Shown: piece after piece, positions 16,901-24,625 of the stretch | Layout of the letters: the number at the start of each line of letters is the position of its first letter | How positions within the stretch are numbered: the stretch's first letter is position 1 | Origin: Amoebophrya sp. AT5.2 | Taxonomy: Eukaryota > Sar > Dinophyceae > Syndiniales > Amoebophryaceae | Length of the DNA stretch: 24,625 nt | Direction: 5' to 3' | Assembly (NCBI GenBank): GCA_005223375.1 | Contig: RXOD01004295.1 | Coordinates: 1 to 24,625, forward strand | Notes under the pieces: model-generated | Databases searched by the model: none | What the model was told of the DNA's origin: nothing | The model's input: the letters and a program-made list of their open reading frames with translations, nothing else | Position numbers and translations under genes: made by a program

Positions 16901-19900
16901 GCCCTCGCACCGTCGGCAGTTCAGGGTGAGTTCTGCCGGTGCGCCACGCTCAAGGGCGTAATCTGCGGCGATGAAAGCGACAGCAAGATCTACGAACTCG
17001 ATGGGTGGATATACCCTCGTTTGCTGAAGGACGAATTTAAGGACAAGCAACCCAGCAAGTATTTGTTGCCGAAGCAGGAGCCGTTCGCTGAAGATGAAGT
17101 GGTCGACCTTGGTCCGGATCGAAGGCAGGTGAACTTCAAAACAGATCCGGAAGTGCAAGAGTACGATCCGGCGGAGCCAGAGGCGGCGGCCGAAACAGCA
17201 GCAGATGTCATGGCAAACAACGTGGCGGCGGCGGACGAAGAAGATGCAGAGTCCACTGATGTGCCGGAGTCGGACGAGGACGACGCTTCCGTATGCGACG
17301 TCACCACCGAGGAATTCTTCGATGCCACCACAATCGCTGCGTGCCGGATGAGCCACATGGACATCAACCAGCTGGAGTTCATCACGGCGGACACGGATTT
17401 CCTCACAGCTGAAGAGCGCGAGATCAGGGACATCGAAATCCGGTCGGCGGCGCTCTCTGCGAACGACGTGGCTGAGATGGCGAACAAACCTGCTGCCAAA
17501 CCGAAGTACGAAGCGTATACTTTGTGGAGCGCCTCGGCGAAGGAAAACTTTGCTGGAGTTTTAGACAAGCCTTCCGAGTTTGCGCAGCTGCTGTTGAGGC
17601 AGTTTAAGGGGAGCAGCGCGGTTCTGGTGACAGACCCGGTTTGGGAACGCTTCGTGGAACAGATCGATGAAGTGCGGCGCTGGTACCTGGACGACGTGTC
17701 CATGAGCTGGGGAAAACACGTCGGAAGATTGAACTTGAACAAGAGTCCTCACGAGGGCCGCACCTGTTTCAGCCTGTACCTGGTGGCGCCCGCTGGCGAT
17801 CAGGCAAAGGCCATGTTCACGCTGCCGACTAAGACTGTCGGGCCGGACGTGATGGGCGCAGTTCGTTTCGAGTTCAACGCCCTGCAGGCTGTCGACGAGG
17901 AGTCGTCAGTCAACCGCATGATCCGCTGGTGTCGCCCCGGTTTTACGGCAGGGATGCGGAAGACGATCCGCGCCGGGAACAAGCTTGCGGACCTCGACGA
18001 GGTTCATCTTCTCGAGGGCATGAACGTGGACGACTGGGTGACGGAGGCCGAGGCTTTCGAACTGGAAGGGCTAGTCACCGCGAAAACCGAACGTGGGAAC
18101 ACGTGCGTGAACGTGTGCGTCGGCCATGATATGAAGGTGGTGGAGCAGCGGCTAGCAAAGAACGGCAAAAAGAAGCTGACCAGCCGGTTCCTGAAGGATG
18201 GGAAAAAGTGCAGTTTGGTGTTCATCATTCTGAAGAGTAGGTGGGCTCCGGGCGGTCACATCCAGCGAGCAGTCGAGGGACGCTTCATGGAAACCAGTGA
18301 GAACGCCAGCCCGACCCTGAGCGGACTGGAACTGCGGTTGTTGCTAGCAAGCGCCAACTACCTACCGAAGCCGATCGAGGTCATCATTTTGGATTTGCCC
18401 CGGGCTTTTAATCAAAGTGATGAATATCCGGTGGACGAACGTCCTGTCTGCCGGATTCCTCCGCCACCCAACAGAAGAGCGCGGCGGGCACTGGAGCGTG
18501 CGTTTGCAAAAGTGTCGAAAATGGTCGGCAAGGTGCTCGATTGGGACACTGTCTATGAGATGGTGGTTCCGCAATACGGGGTCCTCGAGGCGGCTATGCG
18601 GTTTTACCTAACAGTGGTAAAGCGCTTTTCGAAGCAAAAACTACCGCTGTCGGGCACCAGCAGAACCATTTACCGCTTATTCGACAAGGATGGTCTAAAG
18701 GCGTTGTCGGGGGAACACGTGGATGATTTTCTCATCCTCGCGTGCAAGCTGTTCGTCACGGAGTTGATGAACCGGATAAAGGCCGTCTTTCGAATGGACA
18801 CCTACATTGTGGTCAAGGGCGAGTGGGAGACGTTTTGCGGTAAGCAGTTCCGACACCTCCCGGAGAAGCAGGAAATCCACGTCTCCTGCATCGACAAGGT
18901 CAAAGAACTGAAGGAGTTTAGGACCGTCGACGAGCAGTCGGGGCGACAGCTCGAGGACCCGGACCGTTTCCTCACCGCGGAGGAAGTCAGCGAGTTGAGA
19001 AGTACTCGAGGCGGTGCCGGATGGGTGGTTGAGCAGCTCCGACTCGACCAACTCTACCCCCACAAAACGTGCTCTTGGGGGAGCGACGAGTGCCGGACGG
19101 CGGGCTTCGCGAAGCGGTACAGCGGGGTGGTCGTTGGTTTGAAAGCCAACCCAGGTCTAAGTTTAGTCTTCTTCTACGGGTTCGAAGGCGAACTGTGCTT
19201 TCTGCTAATGACGGACTCCAGCTTGCAGAACCGCCCGTTTGTCGTCAAGGACCAGGACGGCAAAGTGAAGAATAAGGGCTGCGCAGTCGTGATTGACAAC
19301 ACTTCGCCGGACTTCGAGCGCCTCACCGAGGAGAATATGTTGCCACTGAATGCACATATCCTGCTACTCGCTTCGTACGAGGAAATTCTCGCGGCGGCGG
19401 AGACGAAGGCGGACGTGCGCGTGGTGGTCCTGAATTGGCACCTCGAGGCGGGCAAGAATCCGGTCGGTTCGAGTTTGGGTGGTGAAACAGAATCGCACCA
19501 GAGCGGGGTGCATCGGTCAGAGATCGTGAAGACGAAGTGGGCCGGAATTCTGAACCCGCCGCAAGAGTTCGACCCGGAAAACGTGTTGGGGACGGGCCCG
19601 AACAGCCTCTACGACGTCGAGGGCCTGAGGCAGTTCGATTTGATCGACAATAGCGGCCTGATCCAGCGACTGCTGAGCAGAACGCCGCTCGCGGAAGCCA
19701 ACGTGTGGCTCTTTCAGAGCCTGCTGAAGTCCCGGCGCCTGATGCGGCAATTTCCCCGGAAACTAGTGCACACGTCCGATAAGTTAATGATGACGGATGT
19801 GCTCACTAAGTTCACGCCGTCGGTAAATGCGAAAATGGATTTGTTCACGCGCATGATGGGCGGCTACCTTCGGTGGTATTCGCCGACGGACAAGCGTTCG

Positions 19901-19987
19901 TCCGGCGGTTTGGGTGTGATACGCGAGAATCGCACGGAGGCGGAGGAACAGCCGGAGGAAGAGGAGGCCGCGGCGGCGACGGAATGA
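13922..19987 (+). CDS. pol: Pol polyprotein: protease, integrase, reverse transcriptase, RNase H (Copia type)
   Basis: Residues are counted from the codon at 14012 (1991 aa to TGA 19985-19987). Protease candidate: DSG at 51-53 in LLFDHDSGFT; a second DSGA at 34-37 is the alternative. Integrase candidate: D706 and E742 are separated by exactly 35 residues (VLTDPD ... TPRALAKMERRHLTW), with a possible first Asp at 634; the fold is very diverged. A Cys cluster C956-C959-C975-C977-C985 follows, not usual for Copia. Reverse transcriptase about 1380-1640: ASPTLSGLELRLLLASA, LDLPRAFN (D1461), VPQYGVLEAAMRFY and GEHVDDFLI (D1571, D1572). RNase H about 1720-1935: LLMTDSS, LIDNSGLIQRLL (D1879) and the closing TSDKLMMTDVLTK. 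All required residues for RT are present, so it may be active. It is probably translated by +1 frameshift from gag; a TTG start is less likely. Confidence 0.88.
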   Translation, partial: TRCCSLFSIRPPGTSENSTSASREEDTLEILACDLSAAEEEEILAAVRNVRVLQVAAKLSAAVDSGADAVELQFELLFDHDSGFTAWTFCGLVWMNAFANFLDKHKITISRRRVDLTATTAGGQCKICEVTVVPFISRSVKQAGLSKMIVVDDRHWPRGQEAPRLVGVQMQCRHLIHQIPAGPDNLDVKWGDWVGKRVDDRFPIPIFDGLTDPECLSLLKKMADRVEGPITLEDESKFQFPRGLASQQPLVRALMRKAGGDEEDERLEAEFWSTSLAETVETEELKFVYRKLFIATSTLQPASEKDVQACRRVVRNLDDITQIIAIDKRFNDGGQLKTGRSSKEDQKLVLKRFYEHNQLNGGYSCSIIVDYFFRQQVGGAAAVETTTAMKIPIVERKIVSQAAVTNLMYILRPPADQFKLRVITIHRGYALPARFNNASTVLIELDGTVDDAIAKTEEEIGKRVAGFHPAALNAVRNLPNVKHAISRAETAIADKAKRVAFAGDGVKSAVAVGEVFQEQLGLAGNKRVQHQQLTRTLYQQGERADITGVLRPWGVTNVSELQLECDRHNVQVASDPREGMTTRELRVYGHLNRLSSAMGWMVDKNDLAIAARKSFKDASEPEIRKAIEAAVMSGLSSLRLHSRPGPKTSGTWAAVDPAAITQIDTTFLGPPTFEQAEAFLAAIRLVHEDSFGEYLGTKEKLKAVASSQGHPNRADIIRFLGMLLQFGVLTAMVLTDPDPAAVVLDVIRFVLAARRRVRVCTKNTPRALAKMERRHLTWKMLMHRFQSDPQLKTIPLQLLQALAHAVISERMRMKNGMQQFFQSYPISPEGDYLVEWSEDGFKNKIAMSAEQMERGREHLSKVVQDPAHWAAIEKLKNEILQNRQHKFRIHQPIKFLTKQKEWHTGTFLGKQPSGAPMVKPFGKQSKVLDLGKGNVVPFVDTEYSMAMPESVEVFSFDLPHIESVLQQARDLGKVERIVGKFVSRVCVDCGEDRALAPSAVQGEFCRCATLKGVICGDESDSKIYELDGWIYPRLLKDEFKDKQPSKYLLPKQEPFAEDEVVDLGPDRRQVNFKTDPEVQEYDPAEPEAAAETAADVMANNVAAADEEDAESTDVPESDEDDASVCDVTTEEFFDATTIAACRMSHMDINQLEFITADTDFLTAEEREIRDIEIRSAALSANDVAEMANKPAAKPKYEAYTLWSASAKENFAGVLDKPSEFAQLLLRQFKGSSAVLVTDPVWERFVEQIDEVRRWYLDDVSMSWGKHVGRLNLNKSPHEGRTCFSLYLVAPAGDQAKAMFTLPTKTVGPDVMGAVRFEFNALQAVDEESSVNRMIRWCRPGFTAGMRKTIRAGNKLADLDEVHLLEGMNVDDWVTEAEAFELEGLVTAKTERGNTCVNVCVGHDMKVVEQRLAKNGKKKLTSRFLKDGKKCSLVFIILKSRWAPGGHIQRAVEGRFMETSENASPTLSGLELRLLLASANYLPKPIEVIILDLPRAFNQSDEYPVDERPVCRIPPPPNRRARRALERAFAKVSKMVGKVLDWDTVYEMVVPQYGVLEAAMRFYLTVVKRFSKQKLPLSGTSRTIYRLFDKDGLKALSGEHVDDFLILACKLFVTELMNRIKAVFRMDTYIVVKGEWETFCGKQFRHLPEKQEIHVSCIDKVKELKEFRTVDEQSGRQLEDPDRFLTAEEVSELRSTRGGAGWVVEQLRLDQLYPHKTCSWGSDECRTAGFAKRYSGVVVGLKANPGLSLVFFYGFEGELCFLLMTDSSLQNRPFVVKDQDGKVKNKGCAVVIDNTSPDFERLTEENMLPLNAHILLLASYEEILAAAETKADVRVVVLNWHLEAGKNPVGSSLGGETESHQSGVHRSEIVKTKWAGILNPPQEFDPENVLGTGPNSLYDVEGLRQFDLIDNSGLIQRLLSRTPLAEANVWLFQSLLKSRRLMRQFPRKLVHTSDKLMMTDVLTKFTPSVNAKMDLFTRMMGGYLRWYSPTDKRSSGGLGVIRENRTEAEEQPEEEEAAAATE

Positions 19988-20912
19988 AATGCGTTCATCG
20001 CTTTCTCCAGGCTGCGTTCACCGCGCTTGGACCCAGAATGCGTTCATCGCGTCTGGATACAGGAGGCGAGGCGTACATCGCTCCTGGGCTTGGGTGAGAT
20101 GTGTGTATCACTCTCCTCGGGCGAAGGTTCAGCAGGAGGCGGAAAAGACTAATTGCGATACTGGTGGGCGCGAAAGAGGGTCAGCATAAATTTGAGTGTG
20201 TAACTGTATGAGCAAATTGATGATATGTATATGAGCCCTACTCCGTAGATGTTTCTTTTGATTCGGATCGTGATGGTAGCGTCGACCAAAAAATTTCTGT
20301 CGGCTTTTTGTAGTAAGAGTTTCTATTTCTGCTTTTCATTTCGTAGCACTGAACAAGATATCATGAAGGTACATTTGCTGGCTGACAAACACTTCCACGA
20401 TGCACAGATCAACTCTTATAGGGTCGCCGACCCGGTTTTACTAAGGCACGGCGAAGGAAGTTACGACGTAGCAGTCTGACGAAGTGCAACCCAAGCGATC
20501 GACGATCGCGTTCCTACGTTTGGGGCCGATGGCTTGTAAAGGCTGCAGTCCGACAGCGATGCTGTGGAGCGGATGCAGCGGTTAGTAGTTTTTCGTGATC
20601 GATGATTAAGGTATCTGCTACTGGCCAACTCAAAGGCGGTAAAAGCTTTATGGTTGTGTCGCGATTGCGACAGTAATCTTTTTGTACCTCCGAACAACGA
20701 TTAAGGTCATGATAAAGTCAGGTTTTCCAACGACATGTTCATTCCAGGTAGGTTATGCGAATCAGTCATACTATCATCGACAAGAATAAGTTCCGTTCCA
20801 TCTTTGAAGTCATACGTTTCGGGTTACCAGCTACATAGATCAGTTTTTCAGCAGCATCAAAAAGTAGAAGTAGAGGACGATCCGAACGAACCTGTTTCTA
20901 ACCCCGGGGAAC
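19988..20912 (+). other. Retrotransposon 3' internal region, tandem repeats and candidate polypurine tract
   Basis: 925 bp between pol and the 3' LTR without a convincing gene. 19989-20105 is a degenerate tandem array built on GCGTTCATCGC-like units of about 25-34 bp (four copies). GATTAAGGT occurs twice (about 20604 and 20699). A short frame from ATG 20363 (MKVHLLADKHFHDAQ) could be a remnant. For second-strand priming, GGGGAAC abuts the LTR, and a stronger purine run AAAAAGTAGAAGTAGAGGA lies about 35 nt upstream; neither is certain. Confidence 0.55.
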
Positions 20913-21260
20913 TGTAATTAGCTTAGGCTAATTCGGTACCTCGTGAGTGATTCAGGCTTCGTTCGTCTCGTTCGTATCGAATCATTTCTCTCAGTAGAGT
21001 TTGAAGAGAGCATGCTCGCTGCGCTCGCATGAGGGCAGGCATATGGTCGTCAACACGAAGGTGCGATGTTCTACCATCAGCACTGACCAAACGAATCCGA
21101 ACATGAGATTGATTTTCCTTTTCTGGGCCTTGTGGCTCAAGGTGAGCAACAATGACATAGTTCTTTTTTTCTTCGAGGGCGAACGGCCCTCGGGCGATTC
21201 GAAATCCATAAATGGACTGTGTTCGCTCTGCTGTCAATCGTCAGATCTCCTGCGATTACA
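20913..21260 (+). repeat. 3' long terminal repeat
   Basis: 348 bp, identical to 9417-9764 except T at 21164 where the 5' copy has G at 9668. The host gene starts directly behind it, so any outward transcription from this LTR would read into that gene. Confidence 0.95.
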
Positions 21261-21264
21261 ATGA
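21261..21264. repeat. Target-site duplication ATGA (right copy)
   Basis: It matches 9413-9416. It supplies the ATG (21261-21263) that starts the downstream reading frame. Confidence 0.7.
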
Positions 21265-22139
21265 CCACAATCTGCAGCAACGGGGTTCAGCTTCCGAAGG
21301 ACACTCCGGTCGAGACCCCCAAGTCGAAGCCGCACGTGAACGGCTATGAACCGAGTCTGCCTCTAGCTGCGAAGTAAGTATGTCATTTCCCCAATGAATC
21401 AGAATCGCAGTTCTGTAGGACTGGGACTACCCCCTAGTGGTCCTACTGCTCCTTTATAGCTAGTTGTAACTGTAAGCATTTTGTTTTTTAGTATATCTTC
21501 CGGCTCGTGTACGTCTACATGTTCCACCTCCTGGTCGTGTTTCCATCTTTCCTTCTCTCGCAGAAGTGGCCCGCCAAATCCCTCTGTGGGTGAGGTTGAT
21601 GATAATGCGTCCCTGATAGATACATTGGAGGGAACCGGCCGACGCCGACATCGGACGACGATAGGTTCGGTCTTCAGACAGGGCGTCCAGTGTTTCTTCG
21701 CTTCCCGGACTCCAAGGCAGTAAATCTTCACGCCTTGTCGTCCCTCGTTCACTATCACTCGAGTGCTCTAGCTTGCTCGTAGCTACCCATTTGTAGGAGC
21801 TCTCGGCTTCGCAGCTATGTCCCTCGGTTCATACTAGAGACCGGAAAGATCGGCGTCATAACCGGGTATCTTCCGAAGAAGGAGCGATGCAGCGTGCTGA
21901 TTGAGGACGAGTCGCTGGCGCTGTCGCCGGGCAACTTTCTGCTGGGGCTGCAGCCCGACGTGACGCGGAGGGGAACTATCGTCCGCCTGCAGGGTCAGAA
22001 GGCTGCCGCCCCTTGGAACGGCGCGGTACGAAGGGTGAGGGACTTCTTTGTTCAGGAGGCGAGCGGAAGTAGATACTGGTGCGTCGACCTGGGGAACGAA
22101 ATGCAACTCAACGGAAAGCCAGAGATACTTTGCCAATAA
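21261..22139 (+). CDS. Small protein with SH3-like repeats, two exons, retrotransposon at its start codon
   Basis: Exon 1 is 21261-21373 (MTTICSNGVQLPKDTP...) with donor GTAAGT. Exon 2 is 21815-22139 after acceptor CTTCGCAG. Together they give 145 aa with an exact codon count. Exon 2 holds two beta-rich units, GKIGVITGYLPKKERCSVLI and, later, GTIVRLQG followed by NGAVRRVRDFF, RYWCVDLGNEMQLNGKPEIL. The second resembles the small SH3-like/KOW-type repeats (G-x-V-x-L, NG, RY-x-V-x-L) common in protist proteins; the function is unknown. Before the insertion the frame was ATG-AAA-CAA-CAG-ATG-ACC (from 9401), so the present ATG may have been the second Met. Its promoter is now 11.8 kb away beyond the element. 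The 441-nt intron has another possible exon around 21663-21760 (VFLRFPDSKAVNLHALSSLV), unproven. Confidence 0.65.
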
Positions 22140-23030
22140 GAGCGAAGGCGCGCGACTTGTTCTTGTTCTTGTATGCCTACGCTACCACTATTGCAGCTTA
22201 CTTTCTCACCAACACCAGTGAACCATCATTATAAAAGCGCGCGCGTACTAGCCGGTTCTTCTCCTGCTGCTGGAGGAGTCCTGTTTTCTATCGTTGGTTT
22301 CTTTTTTCTGGTTTCTGAGTCCTCTTTCGGCGCCGGAATGACATTCGTTCGTTGTTCATCACAGATGCTTCAGGTGACAATTCTATCTGCTGAGTAGTTG
22401 ACAGTTCTATTCCGCCCCCGCACACAAAGCACGAGAACTTCAACCTGTAGTGGATGTCGTCACATCAAGCACACCGATTCTGATTGCGAGTTGTGGTCAG
22501 TCTGGCCATCACGCTAGTACGAAGAAGCGAAGGAGTTGTAGAAGAGCGCATTTTTGTTGAAACCACGGCTGTCGCCCGCAGCAATTGAGATGGTTGTCAC
22601 CCGCAGCAATTGAGACGGCTGAAGTCCATGTCTGCGCAGCAAATAGGCTTTCTTTTACGAAAGAGTGTCTGTTCGACTTCATTGCGATTTAACCTTGTTG
22701 AGCTGCAGCTATCGATCGGGGTCGCGGCGTGCTTCTCAAGCACTCGCAACTGTGACGGGCCGAGTGAAAATTTCTCCTGCATTTTCATAGTGCGAGCGAC
22801 ACGGAAGAGGGACAACATGCACTCTCTCAGGGTCTTCGGGAGCGCGATCGGCAGAGAGTGGTCTTGTTCGTAAGGAGCGTCGTCTTCGAAGAGCGAACCA
22901 ATGCCGGGTCTCTACTATCGCAGCAACTTACCCCACTCAAGTGAAAACAGGACGAGCTAGTAGGTACAGCATCACAAGGAGCACGAGTCGGACACACAGT
23001 AGAAACTAGAAACAGAATAAAGAAAGAACA
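22140..23030. other. Intergenic stretch with a short tandem repeat
   Basis: No supported gene. A 25-bp unit containing CCCGCAGCAATTGAGA is repeated twice at about 22571-22620. The frame at 22610-22873 and the opposite frame at 22597-22818 overlap each other and show no family features. Confidence 0.55.
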
Positions 23031-24625
23031 ATGGACGACGAGGTGGCGATCTTCCGTGAGATCTCCGGCCACTTGCAGAAGACGTTGGAGGAGGAGCGGG
23101 AATTAAACCACGCGTACAGTGCGCGGGAGGCAGCTCACAAGGAGTCGATGGGGCGCGAGCGAGCCCTGCAGAACCTGGAGGTGGAGGCGTTGACGAGACG
23201 ACCGCAACGACGCGCGAAACAGATCGTGGTAGCAGGACTTTTGGTCCTCCCAGAAAAAAATGGAAAAGATGCGTGTAGCCGTCACGCACCAAGCAATGAA
23301 TTCCTGGGGTCCGCCAGCAGTTTGGCAGGGTGTACGCTGTTGACATGCTGCAATCGCAGAAGAGTGCAAGGATAGGAATGACCCATCGCCAGCCCTGCTC
23401 CTGCGGCTGCGCCTGCCACAAAAGTGCTTCAAGTGTTTTCTGCATCGCCATCGTCTACATCAACTACATTCTGCGTGAGACTGATGGCAGCGCGTCGGTG
23501 AGCCTGCGCCTTGAGCATGGCGGCCACAAGTGCAGAGCTGTCGGGCGGGTTTCAGATTCTGGCGTCAGCAGGCTTGACCTTGAGGTAGGTATGTCTGTCG
23601 CGGGGGGTCGCGCCCAGAAAATCGGGGGGTGGGCGCTTACCAGGAGTGTTCAACTTGCTCTCCAGGAGGGTGTCGTGGCCTCGGCGGAGCTGCTGAAGGA
23701 TCAAGATGATGAAGTAGATGTCTCCGACGCCGACTCCGGTCTCCGCAAGCGCGACAACAGCGTAGTGGCGTTCAAATTTGCGGACGACGACGAAAACCCC
23801 GGGGGCCAGCGAGTGGTCGAAGAGAAGGAGCCGCTTCTGCTGACGTCGGGAGCAGGTCGTTTTCTCGGTGGGTATCAGGCCGATCTCGAGTAAGGGCGCT
23901 CCCCTCGCTCGCGCAGCGGGAGTGCGACGGTCAGGTGCCGCACGAAGAACGTGAACGGGCAGCGGCGGACGACGGTGCTGCGCAGCTTGGTGCCGTCGCA
24001 GCTGAAAAGAAGGGGCACCACCACCGGGGACGCGATCGAAAAGTACGACAGCCAGGTCGAGGTGGTGCCGATGTACCGGGCGGCGGAGAACAACCCGGCG
24101 TGCTACGACGTCGAGTTCCGCGTGCATAAAAATTGCAAGGCGCTGATAGGCTCGAAGCTTGTGGACACCGTGCCGTACAAAATGCCGGACGTGCAAGTCT
24201 ACCTGCACGTCAGCGCCGGCGTCAAAAAACCACAGTTCGCCAGGACGGAGGAGGAGGTACTGAGAAAGCATCTATTTTTGATTTCTTTCACTAAATCGGC
24301 CTTGTATTTCTTGACCACGTGTATATGTCCCTCTCGCTAGGCCCACCACTACAGCGGGTTCAGATACTCCATTTTCGATCCGATAGTAGAGTTCCTCCAG
24401 AGGAGCGGGAGTTAATAAAACACGCGTACAGTGCGCGGGAGGCAGCTCACAAGGAGTCGATGGGGCGCGAGCGAGCGCTGCAGAACCTGGAGGTGGAGGC
24501 GTTGACGAGACGACTGCAACGACGCGCGAAACAGATCGCGGTAGAGAGGAACACGACCAGGAGCAGCCAGCGGGCGACAATGGCATCCACAAACTCATAC
24601 TCGTCACGTGGTCATGATGGAACGG
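23031..24625 (+). CDS. Multi-exon coiled-coil protein, partial (runs off the window)
   Basis: Exon 1 starts at ATG 23031 (MDDEVAIFREISGHLQKTL) and forms a charged coiled coil to about 23228, where GTG|GTAGCA can be a donor. Further protein-like blocks follow. One ends LDLE at 23584, with a small GT-AG intron 23585-23665 leading in phase to GVVASAELLKDQDDEVD and VVAFKFADDDENPGG. Another is about 23920-24256 (EKYDSQVEVVPMYRAAENN, NCKALIGSKLVDTVPYKM), with donor GAG|GTACTG. The last exon, about 24403-24625, is a second copy of the exon 1 coiled coil (EREL-x-HAYSAREAAHKES) and continues past the end. Not all splice phases could be closed, so exon borders between 23228 and 23584 and around 23868-23950 are open. 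I recognise no family. Confidence 0.45.
23092..23232 (+). repeat. Duplicated coiled-coil exon, copy 1
   Basis: 141 bp matching 24401-24544 with only a handful of substitutions and one in-frame 3-nt difference (ELNHAY versus ELIKHAY). The sequences diverge right after ATCG(T/C)GGTAG. Confidence 0.9.
24401..24544 (+). repeat. Duplicated coiled-coil exon, copy 2
   Basis: 144 bp, copy of 23092-23232. Here the frame continues into AVERNTTRSSQRAT instead of ending at an intron. It is preceded by CTCCAGAG, a plausible acceptor. Confidence 0.9.

Larger units (their letters stand above)
9417..21260 (+). mobile_element. Full-length Copia-type LTR retrotransposon, 11,844 bp
   Basis: Two 348-bp LTRs with TG...CA ends flank a primer-binding site, three leader ORFs, gag and pol. 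In pol the candidate integrase lies upstream of reverse transcriptase and RNase H, the Copia/Pseudoviridae order. The reverse transcriptase has HVDD and the pattern ASPTLSGLELRLLLASA seen in Copia-like elements of dinoflagellates. gag and pol are open over their full length, and the LTRs differ at one base (G 9668 versus T 21164), so the insertion is recent. At 11.8 kb it is long for a Copia element (family usually about 5-9 kb); the excess lies in the leader, the large Gag and a 2-kb-codon Pol. It inserted at the start of the host gene now at 21261. Confidence 0.93.

Noticed and set aside
22610..22873. Small + strand gene of 87 codons
   Set aside because: It starts inside a tandem repeat, has an opposing frame of similar size and no family features.
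1..24625. tRNA, rRNA, CRISPR arrays or bacterial-type operons
   Set aside because: No T-loop/anticodon patterns, no rRNA motifs and no regular spaced repeats seen; introns and the LTR element indicate nuclear eukaryotic DNA.

Overview
The window is nuclear DNA of a microbial eukaryote. Several genes read through only when GT-AG introns, and in one case a GC-AG intron, are removed, and an 11.8 kb LTR retrotransposon is present. The retrotransposon reverse transcriptase has the HVDD-type active site typical of Copia-like elements in dinoflagellates and related protists. Together with a GC splice donor and a Lys/Ala-rich protein, this points to an alveolate, probably of the dinoflagellate/syndinian lineage. 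That placement is inference; nothing in the window proves it. All convincing genes are on the + strand.

Layout. 1-765: 3' part of an unrecognised gene in changing frames. 947-1040: a long hairpin. 1018-2223: acidic hypothetical protein. 2503-4021: two-exon gene combining a basic Lys/Ala tail, a SUMO-interacting-type motif and a split ASCH (PUA-like) domain. 5308-6016: the N-terminal part of a cytosolic-type tryptophanyl-tRNA synthetase, cut off after the HIGH region. 6013-7245: directly overlapping its stop codon, a two-exon gene whose product carries a divergent histone H3 fold followed by a divergent histone H4 fold, that is, an H3-H4 histone doublet. Its intron is bounded by 13-bp direct repeats, like an introner insertion. 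8041-9324: coiled-coil protein with a GC-AG intron and a partial exon duplication.

9417-21260 is a nearly intact Copia-type retrotransposon. Its two 348-bp LTRs differ at one base and it is flanked by a 4-bp ATGA duplication. It encodes three small leader ORFs, a 972-aa Gag with two CCHC knuckles, and a Pol in the +1 frame with candidate protease, integrase, reverse transcriptase and RNase H regions. The second leader ORF is clearly homologous to the N-terminal half of the element's own reverse transcriptase but lacks the catalytic HVDD. The element sits at the start codon of a small two-exon host gene (21261-22139, SH3-like repeats), and the target duplication regenerates the ATG. 23031-24625 holds a multi-exon coiled-coil gene with a duplicated exon, running off the window.

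The most interesting item is the fused H3-H4 histone gene. Histone doublets are known from giant viruses such as Marseilleviridae (there H4-H3 and H2B-H2A). Here one lies in an intron-bearing, TE-rich eukaryotic context and in the opposite order. Second is the reverse-transcriptase-derived leader ORF of the retrotransposon.
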